A DNA stretch of 64,000 nt from assembly GCA_036937835.1 (NCBI GenBank), contig CM072877.1:6772501-6836500 (forward strand). Reading direction: 5' to 3'. Every line of letters begins with the position of its first letter. The first letter of the stretch is position 1. The DNA comes from Pampus argenteus (Eukaryota; Chordata; Actinopteri; Scombriformes; Stromateidae). Below the pieces are notes generated by a model that did not search any database, was not told the DNA's origin, and was given only the letters and a program-made list of their open reading frames with translations. Position numbers and translations under genes: made by a program. Positions 52,041 through 64,000 of this stretch are shown piece after piece.

Positions 52041-52200
52041 GGCTCCGCTCCTCCGCGACTCCGCGACTCTGCGTCAGTAAAGCAGCGAGGAGGCGATGCC
52101 GCGCTCACCTGCTGCCGCCAGCCCCGCCCCGCCTGAGAGAGCGGTGACGTCACCTTGACGACCAGTTGAAAGTAATGGGAGGGGTAATGACTGATTTATC
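52041..52200 (-). promoter_or_regulatory. arrdc1 CpG-rich core promoter with CRE and GC box
   Basis: Directly upstream of the arrdc1 ATG the sequence becomes CpG-dense. A GC box CCCCGCCCCGCC lies at 52122-52133 and a full palindromic CRE, TGACGTCA, at 52145-52152, about 105 bp before the ATG. No TATA box is seen, as in typical CpG-island promoters. The transcription start is not determined. Confidence 0.6.
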
Positions 52201-52235
52201 TCGCGGTTTGTTGGGCCCGAGGGCGAGGATCGCTT

Positions 52236-52420
52236 ATATGATAGAGAAATCAAATATCACGATATTTTTTGACCAAATACCTTGATGTCGATATTGTGGG
52301 AATATTGTAGGGAAGACTATTGGTGCTATCACGAAATATTTACTGTGATGCAGCCTTTAAAAGCAGGAAAAGACAACACTTGTGCCATATTACGAAATCC
52401 AAGACGATATATATATAAAG
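52236..52420 (+). repeat. Truncated dispersed teleost repeat (TATCACGATATTTTTTGACC type)
   Basis: Contains AAATATCACGATATTTTTTG, ACCAAATACCTTGATGTCGA and GATGCAGCCTTTAAAAGCAG. I recognise these as part of a common fish repeat whose ends read AGGGCTGGG. It lies about 100 bp beyond the arrdc1 CRE. Confidence 0.6.
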
Positions 52421-53055
52421 TTTTAAATTATTATGAATCTAAATTAAGTGGATTAATACCATCAAATGGACCATCTGCTACACCTGCTATGTGTTTTTTT
52501 TTCCTTATGCAACCTCATCATTTATTAAAAAGAAGAAGACAAAAGGGAATACAGAGCTCCAAATACAAACATCACTAAATGGATATGACATAGTTGGTGA
52601 TGGTGTTATCCTGAGACATATGCACATGAAAGTTGGACAGAATTCGCACCTGTATCCTCGTGTGTGTGTCTGACTGTACTGTAATATAAAAGTTTACTGC
52701 AGGCACAGTTTCATTTTTGTCTATACGGGACTTTACAAAAATAATAGGAAGTATGTTACCACACACTTTCTGAGAAATATGTGAAATTTGTCACACCCCT
52801 TGCCAATTTATCATAACAGATGCATGGAGTACACCAAGGTAGCGATTAACTCCTTGTTTTGTAAATTGTGTGCATTTTTCTATGCTAGAATTCTACCTGT
52901 GCGGTTATGTGATTAAACATAAAATAATTTATGGAATACGTAACATGTGAGTACAAAACTGAAGTAAAAGGATTGTTAACTAGTCTTTCCACAGGGACCC
53001 TTCTCAACACAGGGCCTCAGGCAAGGATACCAGATACCAGATGTGCACCAAAAGA

Positions 53056-53105
53056 CATCCAAACTTAACAAACTTAAAGTAAAAAAAGTTTGTTAAGTTT
53101 GGATG
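53056..53105. repeat. Hairpin with a perfect 20-bp stem and 10-nt loop
   Basis: CATCCAAACTTAACAAACTT (53056-53075) and its exact complement (53086-53105) flank AAAGTAAAAA. Weaker pairing continues outward. It could be a tiny palindromic element or a hairpin RNA source. Confidence 0.85.
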
Positions 53106-54484
53106 TATTTGGTATACCAAATATTTTTCCGTCTCAGCTGGCAGTTAAGAGGCAGTTAATTATTGCACCATCTGTGATCAATTATCACTGTGGGACTACC
53201 ATGGACATAAAAATTCCACATTCATAAAACGAAAGTATTTTCGTCAGCATGCTGGCATTTTTAAGTCCATTTCATTTTGTATTTTGGTAAGTTTAAACAT
53301 ATTCAACACAACTGTGTGAATAAAACTGTCTCATAGTAATTCCCCTGACTTATACACTTCCTTGTAAACTTGTATAGTCCTTGTATACTTCCTGTCTTTA
53401 ACTATACTTCCTGTCTTGATGTGTAGCGCCAGCAGCTGAATGTTATAGATATGAAAGTTATAATAACTGTGATGCATAAACCATTATTTGCTTTTATTTA
53501 CTCTTTTCATTATCATGTGGTGTTTATGAGATGATAAAAAGACAGACTTTTTACTCCGCCTCTCTTTCTCTGTCATCATCTCACCATGCTGCTAATATTC
53601 CTAATAAAAGCTCTGAGACAGATGTTTCCATGACAACAGACAAACATCATGGTTGCCAAGTTACTCCCTGTATCAATGGGAAAGCTGGTATGTGGTGGTA
53701 TCTGATCTGGCCTAAAGAAGCCCTCGTTTTTTGTTTTGTTTACTCATGTTGCAAAAACACTTGTCTCAAACAGCTTGAATAATGAGTCATTTTGACACTG
53801 CTAGGCTGAAAATGAGAGGATCGTATGTCAGGAAGTAACAGGATAAGATACACTGAGCATCCACGCCAATACTGAGAGAATGATAACTAGGCAACCTCAG
53901 TCATGTCTTCTCTGCCATGGTATATCATACATTTTGTTCTTGTGGTTTGATGCTTCATTTTCTCAAACCACATCCTACTCCTCCCTTCATAGATTGGTCT
54001 AGGCCAAATTTCCCTAAAGCATCTTAATGCTGAGGTGATGTTAGCCCATAGACTTACTATGGGACTTAGTCTTAAGGCCCTGGTCTGTTATGACTCTCTG
54101 ACCTTCTGTCAGGTGGATCTGGCAAGTGAAATTACAATTGTTGTCACTGTGGCATCACGCTGAGACACAGTAAGATGAAAATCATATCAGAAGCTCCACC
54201 TGGTGGTCAGTCGCCAGATGTATTTAACATCTGTAACTACTGTTGTGTTTTAGACCAGATGACTGTTACATGAAGTTATTTTACTCATGGGTTGTTCACG
54301 TTATTTCTCAGTTTAAAGCAGGGATCCTATGAGCATGATTTGCCTCGTTCGTCTTCGCTGCCGTCTTCTTACTCTCATCTTTTGGCATCTGCCTCTGATG
54401 AGATTTAGCAAACTTGACATTCACCTTCCAAACAATAGGACAAATGACACTATATTGACCGTGATACTATTTATGTTATATTCA

Positions 54485-54490
54485 TTTATT
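54485..54490 (-). terminator. Candidate glul polyadenylation signal
   Basis: TTTATT on + reads AATAAA on -, about 350 bases after the glul stop codon. Confidence 0.45.
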
Positions 54491-54836
54491 GCTCCGCTCT
54501 AGTTAGAGTGTGTTACATTTTTACAAATGCTAATGGACAAACAAAAAAGAAAAAAAAAACAGCCACATGTAACACAAGATTATAGAAACAATGACTAATA
54601 TTTGAATGCAGTATAATATGCATGTGGGGTCAGAAAACAAACATAATTATTACTGACAAAGCTGCCAAATATTTAATTTCTTATTTCCAAAGACATTAAC
54701 AGTATTAGAGAAACACCTGTCATAATGTAATGTATAGTAATACAGCAACAACAACAAACACACACTTCCTAATTTCTTCATCGACGTGTGTTTCATTCAG
54801 CCTCAGATAAACTCACAGATAAGATGTACATGCCGC

Positions 54837-57800
54837 CTAGTTGCTTTCTTCTTCTTCTTCTTCTGAATCAAGCAGGCAGGTGGTTGCGATGGCCCTCGTC
54901 ACAGCATACGGGTCGCAGTTTGCTGCAGGGCGGCGGTCCTCAAAGTAACCTTTCTTCTCCTGACCCACCTGGCGAGGGATGCGGATGCTGGAGCCTCGGT
55001 TGGCCACACCAGCAGAGAAGTCTTCAATGCTGGAGGTCTCGTGATAACCTGTGAGACGTCTCATGTTGTCCTGACCTCCACGTGGGTCGTACACTTTGAT
55101 GTGCTCCGGGTGTCTTTTGCTCAACTTCTCAATAGCCTGCTCGATGTATCTGTGTCGTCAGAGAGAGAAAAAGAGTTGAGTCTAGGAATATTGCATCTGC
55201 ACAAATAAAAGCATCACTAAATTAAAAATGAACGCATGAATTGCAGGAAACGGTTACTCACTGCAGTCCTCCTTCTTCCCTCATCTGCTCGGTGCTGACA
55301 TTTGTATGGCAGCCAGCTCCGTTCCAGTTGCCCTTCATTGGTTTGGGATCCAGTGTTGCAACAACCCCAAAATCTTCACACACGCGGTGCAGCAGGAAGC
55401 GTGCAACCCACAGATGGTCTCCCATGTCAATGCCCACACAGGGACCCACCTGGAACTCCCACTGAAGTTACAAGAAGGGTAGAGGCAATGGAGAGAAGGA
55501 AAAGGATAAAAGAAAAACACATGAGTAAGAACTTAAGTTGAATGCAAAAGCATGCCAAATGTGAAAGCAATTTCTTTTCCATTAGAATAATGTTGACACC
55601 TGCCTGTGATGGCATAACCTCAGCATTGGTGCCATAGATTTTGACCCCTGCATAGAGACAGGCCTTGTAGTGACACTCCACAATGTCCCGTCCATAAGCG
55701 TTGTCTGCCCCTACGCCACAGTAGTAAGGGCCTAAAAATGGAGGGACAAGATGAGAAGCTCGTTAAGACAAAATTCCTGCAAAACCTGTGCGGAAATACC
55801 ACTGTAAATGTGATTAAGATCATTTTATTTTTGGTGCCACTTTATAATATGACACACTTTATGAAAGGTTTTAAACGGCAGCTAATGACTTAATATATGA
55901 TTAACAGACAATTTATTAATACTTTAAAGAACATAATGACGATATTATTAGGTAAAACTTTTGGGTTGCCAATTTGACTGGAGGTGATCCTCCTCCAGCA
56001 TAAATTAATTTGTCTTTTTGGCTTGTTTTTTCTTTTTTTTTATTCACAGGGAAGATCTGTTGAGCCATTTGTAAGGAGAACTTTCAGGTTGCCAAGTTCT
56101 GAAAAATCTCTGGGTAATCTCTTGTGAACCCTATTGTTATTTTTTTTTTTAGATGAGTCTGGATTTGTCACAACCTGGCAACCCAAATGTTCAGCTCACA
56201 AATAACTTATTGTTTTGTTAAGCATTAAATACTTGTCAAACGCCAGTAAGCCATTATTTATTATGTATATGCTTATTAACGGTGGTACCTTATTTTTTAA
56301 TACTTTTTTCCACATGAATGAGGAGAGAAGATTGGCTACTGATTCACCTTGGGGTGCTGGATATCCATTTGCAGGCCAACCAAAAGGGTGGGTGTTCATT
56401 CCTAAGAGAGTGTATTCCTGCTCCATGCCGAACCAGATAGAGTGCTCTTTGACCTTCTCCATCACTTTGTTGCAGCCCGCTCGATGGTTCGTTTCTAGAT
56501 AGTCAAAATGAAACACAGTACAACTTGTTTGTCCTAAACTTAGAGATCGCAACCGTAAAATGTAAACAGAAATGTGAAAAAATATACCTGCAGGCAAGCG
56601 GTTGTATTTGAGGACCTCACACAGGACCAGTTTGTTGGGGTCAAGTGTGAATGGATCCCTGAACATACACACGGGGATGAGGTACATGTCGCTGTTGGAG
56701 CCTTCAGCCTGGTAGGTGCTCGAGCCATCAAAGTTCCACTCAGGAATATCTGGTAATATCGTTATATTAGCCAAAAGATCGTCAGCATATATAACATCTC
56801 GTTTACAAAATTAAAGTTAAAGCTAGAGCTTGGTGTGAACAGTCGTAAAAAGAATTTAGAAACCGGTGTTAATAAATCGCATAAAGTGACTTTTTATGTG
56901 CTGCATCAAAAACAGGGAAGAACTTTGATGGTACAGGATCAAGTTTTGCCTGAAAATGTGACCATAGGATATTTTAAGGACATTTGGTGGGTTTGTGGTG
57001 ATAAAGTATCTATATATTTCTATCATATGGGTGGACAGGATGCTGTTATATGGCAATATTGAAACTCCCATATGAGGTTTTTACTGTCCAGAACGGAGAA
57101 GGACCGGATGAGGATCGATCTAATGCTGTTGCTGGAAGTAGGAAGAAAAGGGAATTTTCACAATTCCATACGATGGAATTCTACTATTGGAGGATAAGTT
57201 TAGGAGAGAAGTGGGGTATAGGAATTATAAACTATTATTATCTTTTTTGTAGTTTTATTGCTTTTTTGAGTCTCTATTGAGTCTTGAAGAGGGGAAATAT
57301 GTGGTGTCTGATGTTCTATGAGTTATGTGTTTTTCTGGAAGAAAGTAAAGGGGCCCAAGGTAATGTATGGCTGCAGGGTGTAAACAACCACCTTTAAATA
57401 GTAAAGGTCAGAGGTCAGAGAGTTCCACATTGTCTTGAATCCCCTCCAGGCAATCCATGGTGCCTGTTTGATGCTGAACTTTGCTTTTAAACTTATTTGT
57501 AACAAACCTTTTTTTTATACACGCAAGACACTGTCTGCGGAGATTCCTTCGAATATCTTCACATCATCGCTATTTTTAAAACAAAACATGCCATGTACCG
57601 TGAAATCTGATAAGATCACAGTCTGTTTTAGTTCTGGCACATTGTAGTATGAAGACTGTCTACTTGTATCTATTGACCAGATGAACTTGTTTCTTCTGTT
57701 TTGTTTGTTTCACTTGTCTAAAATACTCACTGGAATTTTTACAATGGAGACTACAAAGCCTGTAGACTTAGTTATTTGATCCGTTTGCTAACTTGAATAT

Positions 57801-58261
57801 GGATTATAGCTTTAAGAACCAGCGCCAGCGGAGACCTCAGTCAAATACAGAAAGATTTGAGCCTCAGCCAAGCTGGCAGTTTTTCCTGAGTTTGTACCAG
57901 GATGTTCTTTTACACATGTGTTGTTTACAATATAGGCGTGTGCAACCCTCCTTTCCCTTGGAGCCTCACCCTAACAGAGCTCTTACTTTTCTGGATTATT
58001 TTTTATGTATATCACCTTCACAAAAAAAAAAAAAACATTGAATGCATATTTTACCTTATAAAAAAGTAAACTCATATAACGAGGACATTTACCTTCTAGG
58101 CTCTTTGGCTCTGCATCCAGGGTTCGAGTTTTGTTGCGAAGTCCCTCTCCAGTGCCATCGATCCAAATGTAGGTGACCTGGCACTTCTCTCCCTGCGGCA
58201 GACCCATGTACTGCTGCCGCACAGCCTTGTTGAGGCTGGAGCTGACCGACAACGACGTCAT
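54837..58261 (-). CDS. glul: Glutamine synthetase, complete, 6 coding exons
   Basis: Coding exons (- strand order) are 58261-58093, 56749-56588, 56494-56348, 55731-55604, 55461-55262 and 55149-54837. Phases agree; 372 residues (human 373). The enzyme makes glutamine from glutamate, ammonia and ATP as a cytosolic decamer and detoxifies ammonia. The beta-grasp signature W-N-F-D-G-S-S lies at 61-67. The ATP-binding signature KP...NWNGAGCHTNVS lies at 242-258, with its His at 254. Also present are FGMEQEYTL, GTNAEVMPSQWEFQ and the IRIPR...GYFEDRRPAANCDPY block. The N-terminus starts MTSLSVSSSLNK, with no clear mitochondrial presequence. Intron 4 has a GC donor. The C-terminal tail is SEEEEEESN, encoded by a (GAA)6 run, instead of the usual mammalian tail. 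The glula/glulb copy is not decided. Confidence 0.96.
55598..55603 (-). other. Non-canonical GC splice donor (GCAGGT) in glul
   Basis: The exon must end at CCA TCA CAG (55604) because the next exon opens in phase 0 with TGG GAG TTC CAG. The bases after CAG are GCAGGT. Using the GT four bases later would shift the frame. Confidence 0.75.
56835..57280 (+). pseudogene. Decayed endogenous retroviral env-like fragment
   Basis: Two overlapping + frames (56835-57062 and 57050-57280) read as one broken protein. A WWVCG motif, often seen in gammaretrovirus-like surface subunits, is followed by a basic R-K-K-R site and a segment with SLGEKWGIG. Further stops and a frameshift disrupt it. No gag, pol or LTR is seen nearby, so it is an isolated fossil antisense to glul in its intron. 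Identification rests on motif memory, not alignment. Confidence 0.45.
57405..57417 (+). promoter_or_regulatory. Perfect DR1 nuclear-receptor motif in glul intron 1
   Basis: AGGTCA-G-AGGTCA, the layout bound by HNF4, PPAR/RXR and COUP-TF proteins. It is inside the first coding intron of glul. Motif match only. Confidence 0.35.
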
Positions 58262-58852
58262 GTTGGCCTTTAATCAGAGAGGAATGTTTTTATTATATTA
58301 TGTGACTTGTTACGTCCAGTGTATATGTCCTAGGTTTTTCATTTTTATTAATGACAAATTAATACGATTTATACACACCAGAGCTTCAGTTGTGGATAAA
58401 GAACATATCTTCATCATGTTATAATATTATTCTTAATTACATTTAAGGGTTTCATTAACTTCATTAACTTTCCTTTACTCAGCAACTCTTATCCTCAGTA
58501 AAATGTAAAAGTTGTTTCGGCCAATTGTCACAAAATAAAATTAAACCTGAAGACTAAAATGAACGTATAAAAATTTTCTACAAAAAACAGACTTTCCAAA
58601 ACCTTCAGATCTTGAGTGAGTTCAGGCAGCTCGAGCTGTATTACTTGATGAATTAATGTATCCGGTTAATTGCGTCAGACTCGACAGCACGTTTTTTTTT
58701 GTTTTTTTTTAATCTAAGGATTAAAGAATAGAAACATGAACTTAAATGACTCTTTTACTCACTGAGTTAATTAAGATTAGAGTTAGTGTTGTGCTTTGCT
58801 ATCATAAATAGAAAGTAAGTAGCAATAATAAATAGAAAATAGTCAGACTTAC

Positions 58853-58925
58853 TGTGTTACAGGTGACTCCAGGTGTCTACAAACAGTTAGTGTGTGGCTT
58901 GCCTGAACTGGTTAGCAGTATTTAT
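58853..58925 (-). promoter_or_regulatory. Probable glul core promoter and noncoding exon 1
   Basis: On the - strand a TATA-like ATAAATA (58925-58919) is followed about 65 bases later by a consensus donor ACA|GTAAGT (exon end 58853). A start near 58895 would give a short noncoding exon spliced to the acceptor just before the ATG exon (TTAAAG at about 58268-58273). Vertebrate glul genes commonly start with a noncoding exon. Confidence 0.5.
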
Positions 58926-59630
58926 CTGGAATGTAAATGACATCAGAGGCGTGTTCACGTGATATTGCAAATACGTTCATAGGTATGTGTTCATGCGTCA
59001 TGTGAATAATCATGAAAAATAATATGAAATAATGTTCATATGAAATAATGTTTACATGAGACAAAAGCAGATCCTTCATGCATTTCTGATGAAGAAGAAA
59101 AAAAACATTTAAATATGTTACAAACCTACAATTTGCCCTGTGGAGAGAAAACAAACAGTAAACATGACATCCATATGCATTCGGCACATTGTAAATATTT
59201 AAACTGACCTCGTCAGTCACATACTGTGTGGACAAATGTGCAAAATTACAAATAAAACATTTAAAAGTGTGCACAGAAAGGAGAACACGTGGATAAACAA
59301 CAACAACAAATCAATCAAACCATTACACAGGTACAGCTGAGGTGAGAAATAATAATAAATAACACCCACCTGTGCCGAGGAGACACTTGCTGATAGCGAC
59401 TGACTGCTGTTTTTGCTGTGCTGAGTCGAGTCTTGCAGCTCAGTGAACACAATCGCAGAGTAGAAGCTGCTCGTATGTTCAGTTTTCCATCTGGTTAGCT
59501 GTCCTGAGATCAGGCAGAAATTCAACAACTCTTGCAGAAACAGGACTAGTCACACGGGACACTGTGGTGGTGTGTTGAAGTCAGCACAGTGTCAGCCAAA
59601 GACACAAGCAAGCTAAGCAGCTGTTTGGGA

Positions 59631-59656
59631 GGGTTAGGGTTAGGGTTAGGGTTGGG
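59631..59656 (+). repeat. Short interstitial telomere-like array (GGGTTA)n
   Basis: Three perfect GGGTTA units followed by a variant GGGTTGGGG. It is too short to be telomere. Confidence 0.9.
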
Positions 59657-59934
59657 GTCAGCCACCAATGGACCAGCATGAGGTTCTGTTGTATCTTAAT
59701 AGGACTAGCTCTGCATGCAAGAACATGGATCACTTTATTTCACCTGTTTTAATGAGGTTTATTTCAATTATCAATTTAATTGGTTTTTATTACTATTTCT
59801 ATTACCATTTCATTTCCTGTGTGCATTGGTCTCAACTGCTTTTACTTTTTTTATTATTGGCTTGAAAGTCATCTGTAAAGCACTTTGAATTGATCTAACC
59901 TGGTTTACCATATTCACCATCTTAGTTTAATTTG

Positions 59935-60215
59935 TCAGCATGCTAACATTTGTTAAGTAGAACCGAGGCTGGTATGTCACCAAGTTACAAAGTTTCAAGT
60001 TTTGCAAAGTACTGGAAAAATGAAAAGTGTGACCTGATGACGGCTGGATGTAAATGGATGAGACGTGTCTCTACAAAATGTCATTACGTGCATCCAATGT
60101 TGAGACATTACTCTTAAAACCGCAAATGTGAATATACTTGTTGAGATATTTCAGTCTGAACAAAAGCAACCAACTGACATTGCTATCCCTAGAGCCATGA
60201 TCCTCTCAGACATGT
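59935..60215 (+). repeat. Second copy of the TTAGCATGCTAAC-type dispersed repeat
   Basis: Contains GTCAGCATGCTAACATTTG, GTGACCTGATGACGGCTGGA, TTGTTGAGATATTTCAGTCT and ACATTGCTATCCCTAGAGCC. The order matches the family seen at 18165-18425, and this copy keeps its distal end. Confidence 0.65.
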
Positions 60216-61180
60216 ATTAATGGACATGTATACTCAAACAGTAATGTGTATCTGACATGTTTTATATATATGTATGTGTGTGTGTGTGTAAATAGTCTTC
60301 TCCTGTCAAATCCTGCACATACATCTTTCTGCACAGTGAAGCTCAGAAATCCAACTGTAGGAACAAGAAGAACAGCATATTTTTTGAGTGGAGTTTATTA
60401 GTTTGTTTATGGGTGTGTTTAGGTATGTGAATTAAAGCTCAAAAGGAAAGGGAAATAAAACAAATAAAATAATATCAGTCATTAGGATTCTGAACAAAAA
60501 TCACCGGATAAACAGGTCATATAAGGATGTACCTTCATCATCACAAACTCTTTCATTCTTAATCACAGCGATTAACAACTTGAAGGACGACATTCTTTTG
60601 CTTGACGTTTTCCTTACAGCCTTTTTTTTTTTTTACTTATTATTGTTTGCTGGCACATGACAGTTAGAGATGTTGGCAGTAATTCAGAAGTCTACGACAC
60701 TGAAATCCCTGCATTGATGTCACTAAATGATTTAAACCACTTCCCAATCTGTATAGTATCTCCTCATGTGATTTTAATTCTATTTTGAGGGCTTTTTCTA
60801 AACCTGAGAGACAAAAAAAAAAAAAAAAAACAATGGAGGAAAAAAGGTCGAACAAAATAGAGCACTGACTGGGGAAAAGAATATGGCACATTGAGGTCAC
60901 ATTATGAGTCTTAGGCCAGTAAAAATCAGCCAGAGATGCCTGTGATATTTCACATTTGATCCTTGATCACTCGAAATATGTGATGAGTGATAGATGGGTT
61001 TAATAAGCTGTCTTAGAAGTACAACTAAAAAAAAAAAAAGTCCATCATGAAGATCACTGCTGAAAAAAAAAAAAAAAGAATTATTAATTAAAATAAAACC
61101 TGAAGGCAAGGTGAACTGGATCAGGCAACAAACTCAAGTCAAAGTTATCCTCCTTCTATCCTTCTTCTAACGGCCATCCA

Positions 61181-62525
<1,345 letters not shown>

Positions 62526-64000
62526 TCAGCTGCACGCACCGCTGGGTGAGAACCGTGCGGTGCATAAAAAAAAAAGAAAAAAAGGAAAAAACGGTCCAGG
62601 TGAGAAAGAGCAGCACCGGGGCTGCAGGCGGCGCGGGGTTGCAGTCTTGTGCAGAATAAGGATGATGGTGATGATGATGATGATGATGAGGAAGATAAAG
62701 AAAGAGTCCTCGTGCCCAAGTTGCCACGTGTCCACTCCAACTTCAGGCGCGAGACACAAACGGCTGCAGCATTGGGCGCACGCGCTTCATCCATCACATC
62801 ACACCATCCTCCAAAATCAACAGTTCACCCGAGTGAAAACGGTGATTTTATTTCTCTCTTTCTCTTACTGACAGCAAACGAGAGTCACGGTGACAACTGC
62901 ATAGAGGGGACATCGGAGGATGTTGCCGTAGAGACGCGACCGTTGCTATGGACAGGATGTCGTCATCCCCTGCCTAAAGATGAACGAGGCATTTGACCAA
63001 ATGCAGCCTTACAGGGAGCTACCAGTCAAGAACACGCATGACTGTGCTTTATGAGGCTATGTCACCCATCCTCTGACACTGCCTGCAGTTCATTTCTTTT
63101 AGAAATATTCGTTTTAAACCACAGATAAATCTTTAGTCTCAAACATTGTGGGATATGGAGCATATACATATATCAATACTGTCTCATCAGCAGCCAAATG
63201 TAATATAATGAAAACAGAAAATCAAAAAATTCAAAATGGAAAAGATGTTGCAAAAGCATATAGTATAGGACGTCGACTCTAAATAGTCAATTAATTAAAG
63301 GTTAGTCAATTATCAAAGATCTCAAACATTAATTGTATATTAATATTCATATTATATTAAACTTCTGCACTATGTGTTCGCAGAAATATTTGAAATTTCA
63401 CTTTAAACACTTTCATTTCTAATCACCAGAAGCTCATTTTTACCCCCAAAATATTTCCTATCTCATGCATGATGCAGATATTTATTTTCCCCAGTCAACC
63501 AATTTACTCTGAGTGAAAAAAACAAACCACTCAGACACGAGTGTTTCAAGGCTCAAGTTTAATTCATTTATCATCAGAGTTCAAGTATTTCTTGTTTCAA
63601 AGCAGAGTAAATGTTCCCCTTCAACACATCTAAAGCAATACCTCCTTCTTACAGTCTTTTTCCAAACAACAGCATCACAGCATGTCCACAACTTCTTTGT
63701 AATCTCACTACTATTATTTTATACTTTCCACAAGGTCTGTTTACAATAATTCTTTTCTTTTTTTTTCTCTTTCACTTCAGAGGGACATTCCAGCGATTTA
63801 GCATTGCCCTTCTATAAGGTTGTGGAATATGTGAGAGCCATATAAGAGTCAGAGATATGCTGATTTACAATATCTAATATGAGCCAAGCTCTACTTGCAT
63901 AATGCACTTTAATAGCATCTTTCTTTACACCCTCCCTGCCTGGTAAACAAGTCTTTCAATCTTTCTGTTGTAAGTGTGTAGATTTCCTGCTAATACGTAT
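62526..64000. other. Upstream flank of the small gene; no other gene seen
   Basis: A GAT trinucleotide run lies near 62664-62691. A moderately GC-rich stretch at 62880-62960 has X-box-like GTTGCC motifs. From 63000 on the sequence is AT-rich with nothing recognisable. Confidence 0.45.

Larger units (their letters stand above)
52201..54484. other. Intergenic sequence between arrdc1 and glul
   Basis: No gene supported. It holds a truncated dispersed repeat at 52236-52420 and a near-perfect hairpin at 53056-53105. The remainder is AT-rich without recognisable features. Confidence 0.5.
58926..61180. other. Intergenic sequence upstream of glul
   Basis: No gene supported. Holds a short interstitial TTAGGG array (59631-59656) and a degenerate dispersed repeat (59935-60215). 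A - strand poly(A) hexamer at 60394-60399 could end the small gene at 61181. Confidence 0.5.

Overview
The window is teleost fish nuclear DNA, most likely from a percomorph. It is AT-rich and intron-rich, with dense microsatellites and many short degenerate fish repeats. Its exons encode vertebrate proteins with clear human counterparts. No computation was run. Gene models come from reading frames, splice sites and phase continuity, and every coding junction described is in phase.

Layout, left to right. (1) niban2 (FAM129B-like, PH-domain signalling scaffold) runs on the + strand from before the window to 16802. Thirteen coding exons are visible; only the start is missing. (2) slc31a2 (CTR2-type copper transporter) runs on the - strand, 23233 down to 19723, tail to tail with niban2. 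(3) arrdc1 (alpha-arrestin) runs on the - strand, 52040 down to 27364, as eight coding exons for 440 residues. It keeps the PSAP motif and two PPxY motifs used for budding from the plasma membrane. Its 15.5-kb first intron holds a decayed hAT transposase, small inverted-repeat elements, a 60-bp-stem inverted repeat and a (GGGT)n tract. (4) glul (glutamine synthetase) runs on the - strand, 58261 down to 54837, as six coding exons for 372 residues, plus a likely noncoding first exon with a TATA-like box. (5) A possible two-exon gene for a 77-residue single-pass membrane protein lies on the - strand, 62525 down to 61181. I do not recognise it.

The genes do not form a pathway; they are independent housekeeping or signalling loci. 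NIBAN2, SLC31A2 and ARRDC1 are on human 9q, while GLUL lies near the paralogue NIBAN1 on 1q25, so this order may preserve an ancestral NIBAN-GLUL linkage. The observations most worth a second look are two GC-AG introns (niban2 and glul), a candidate short niban2 isoform ending just after the PH domain, a glutamine synthetase tail made of a (GAA)6 microsatellite, the unrecognised small membrane protein, an env-like retroviral relic inside glul, and several intronic inverted repeats that could form double-stranded RNA. I found no clearly novel multi-gene system.
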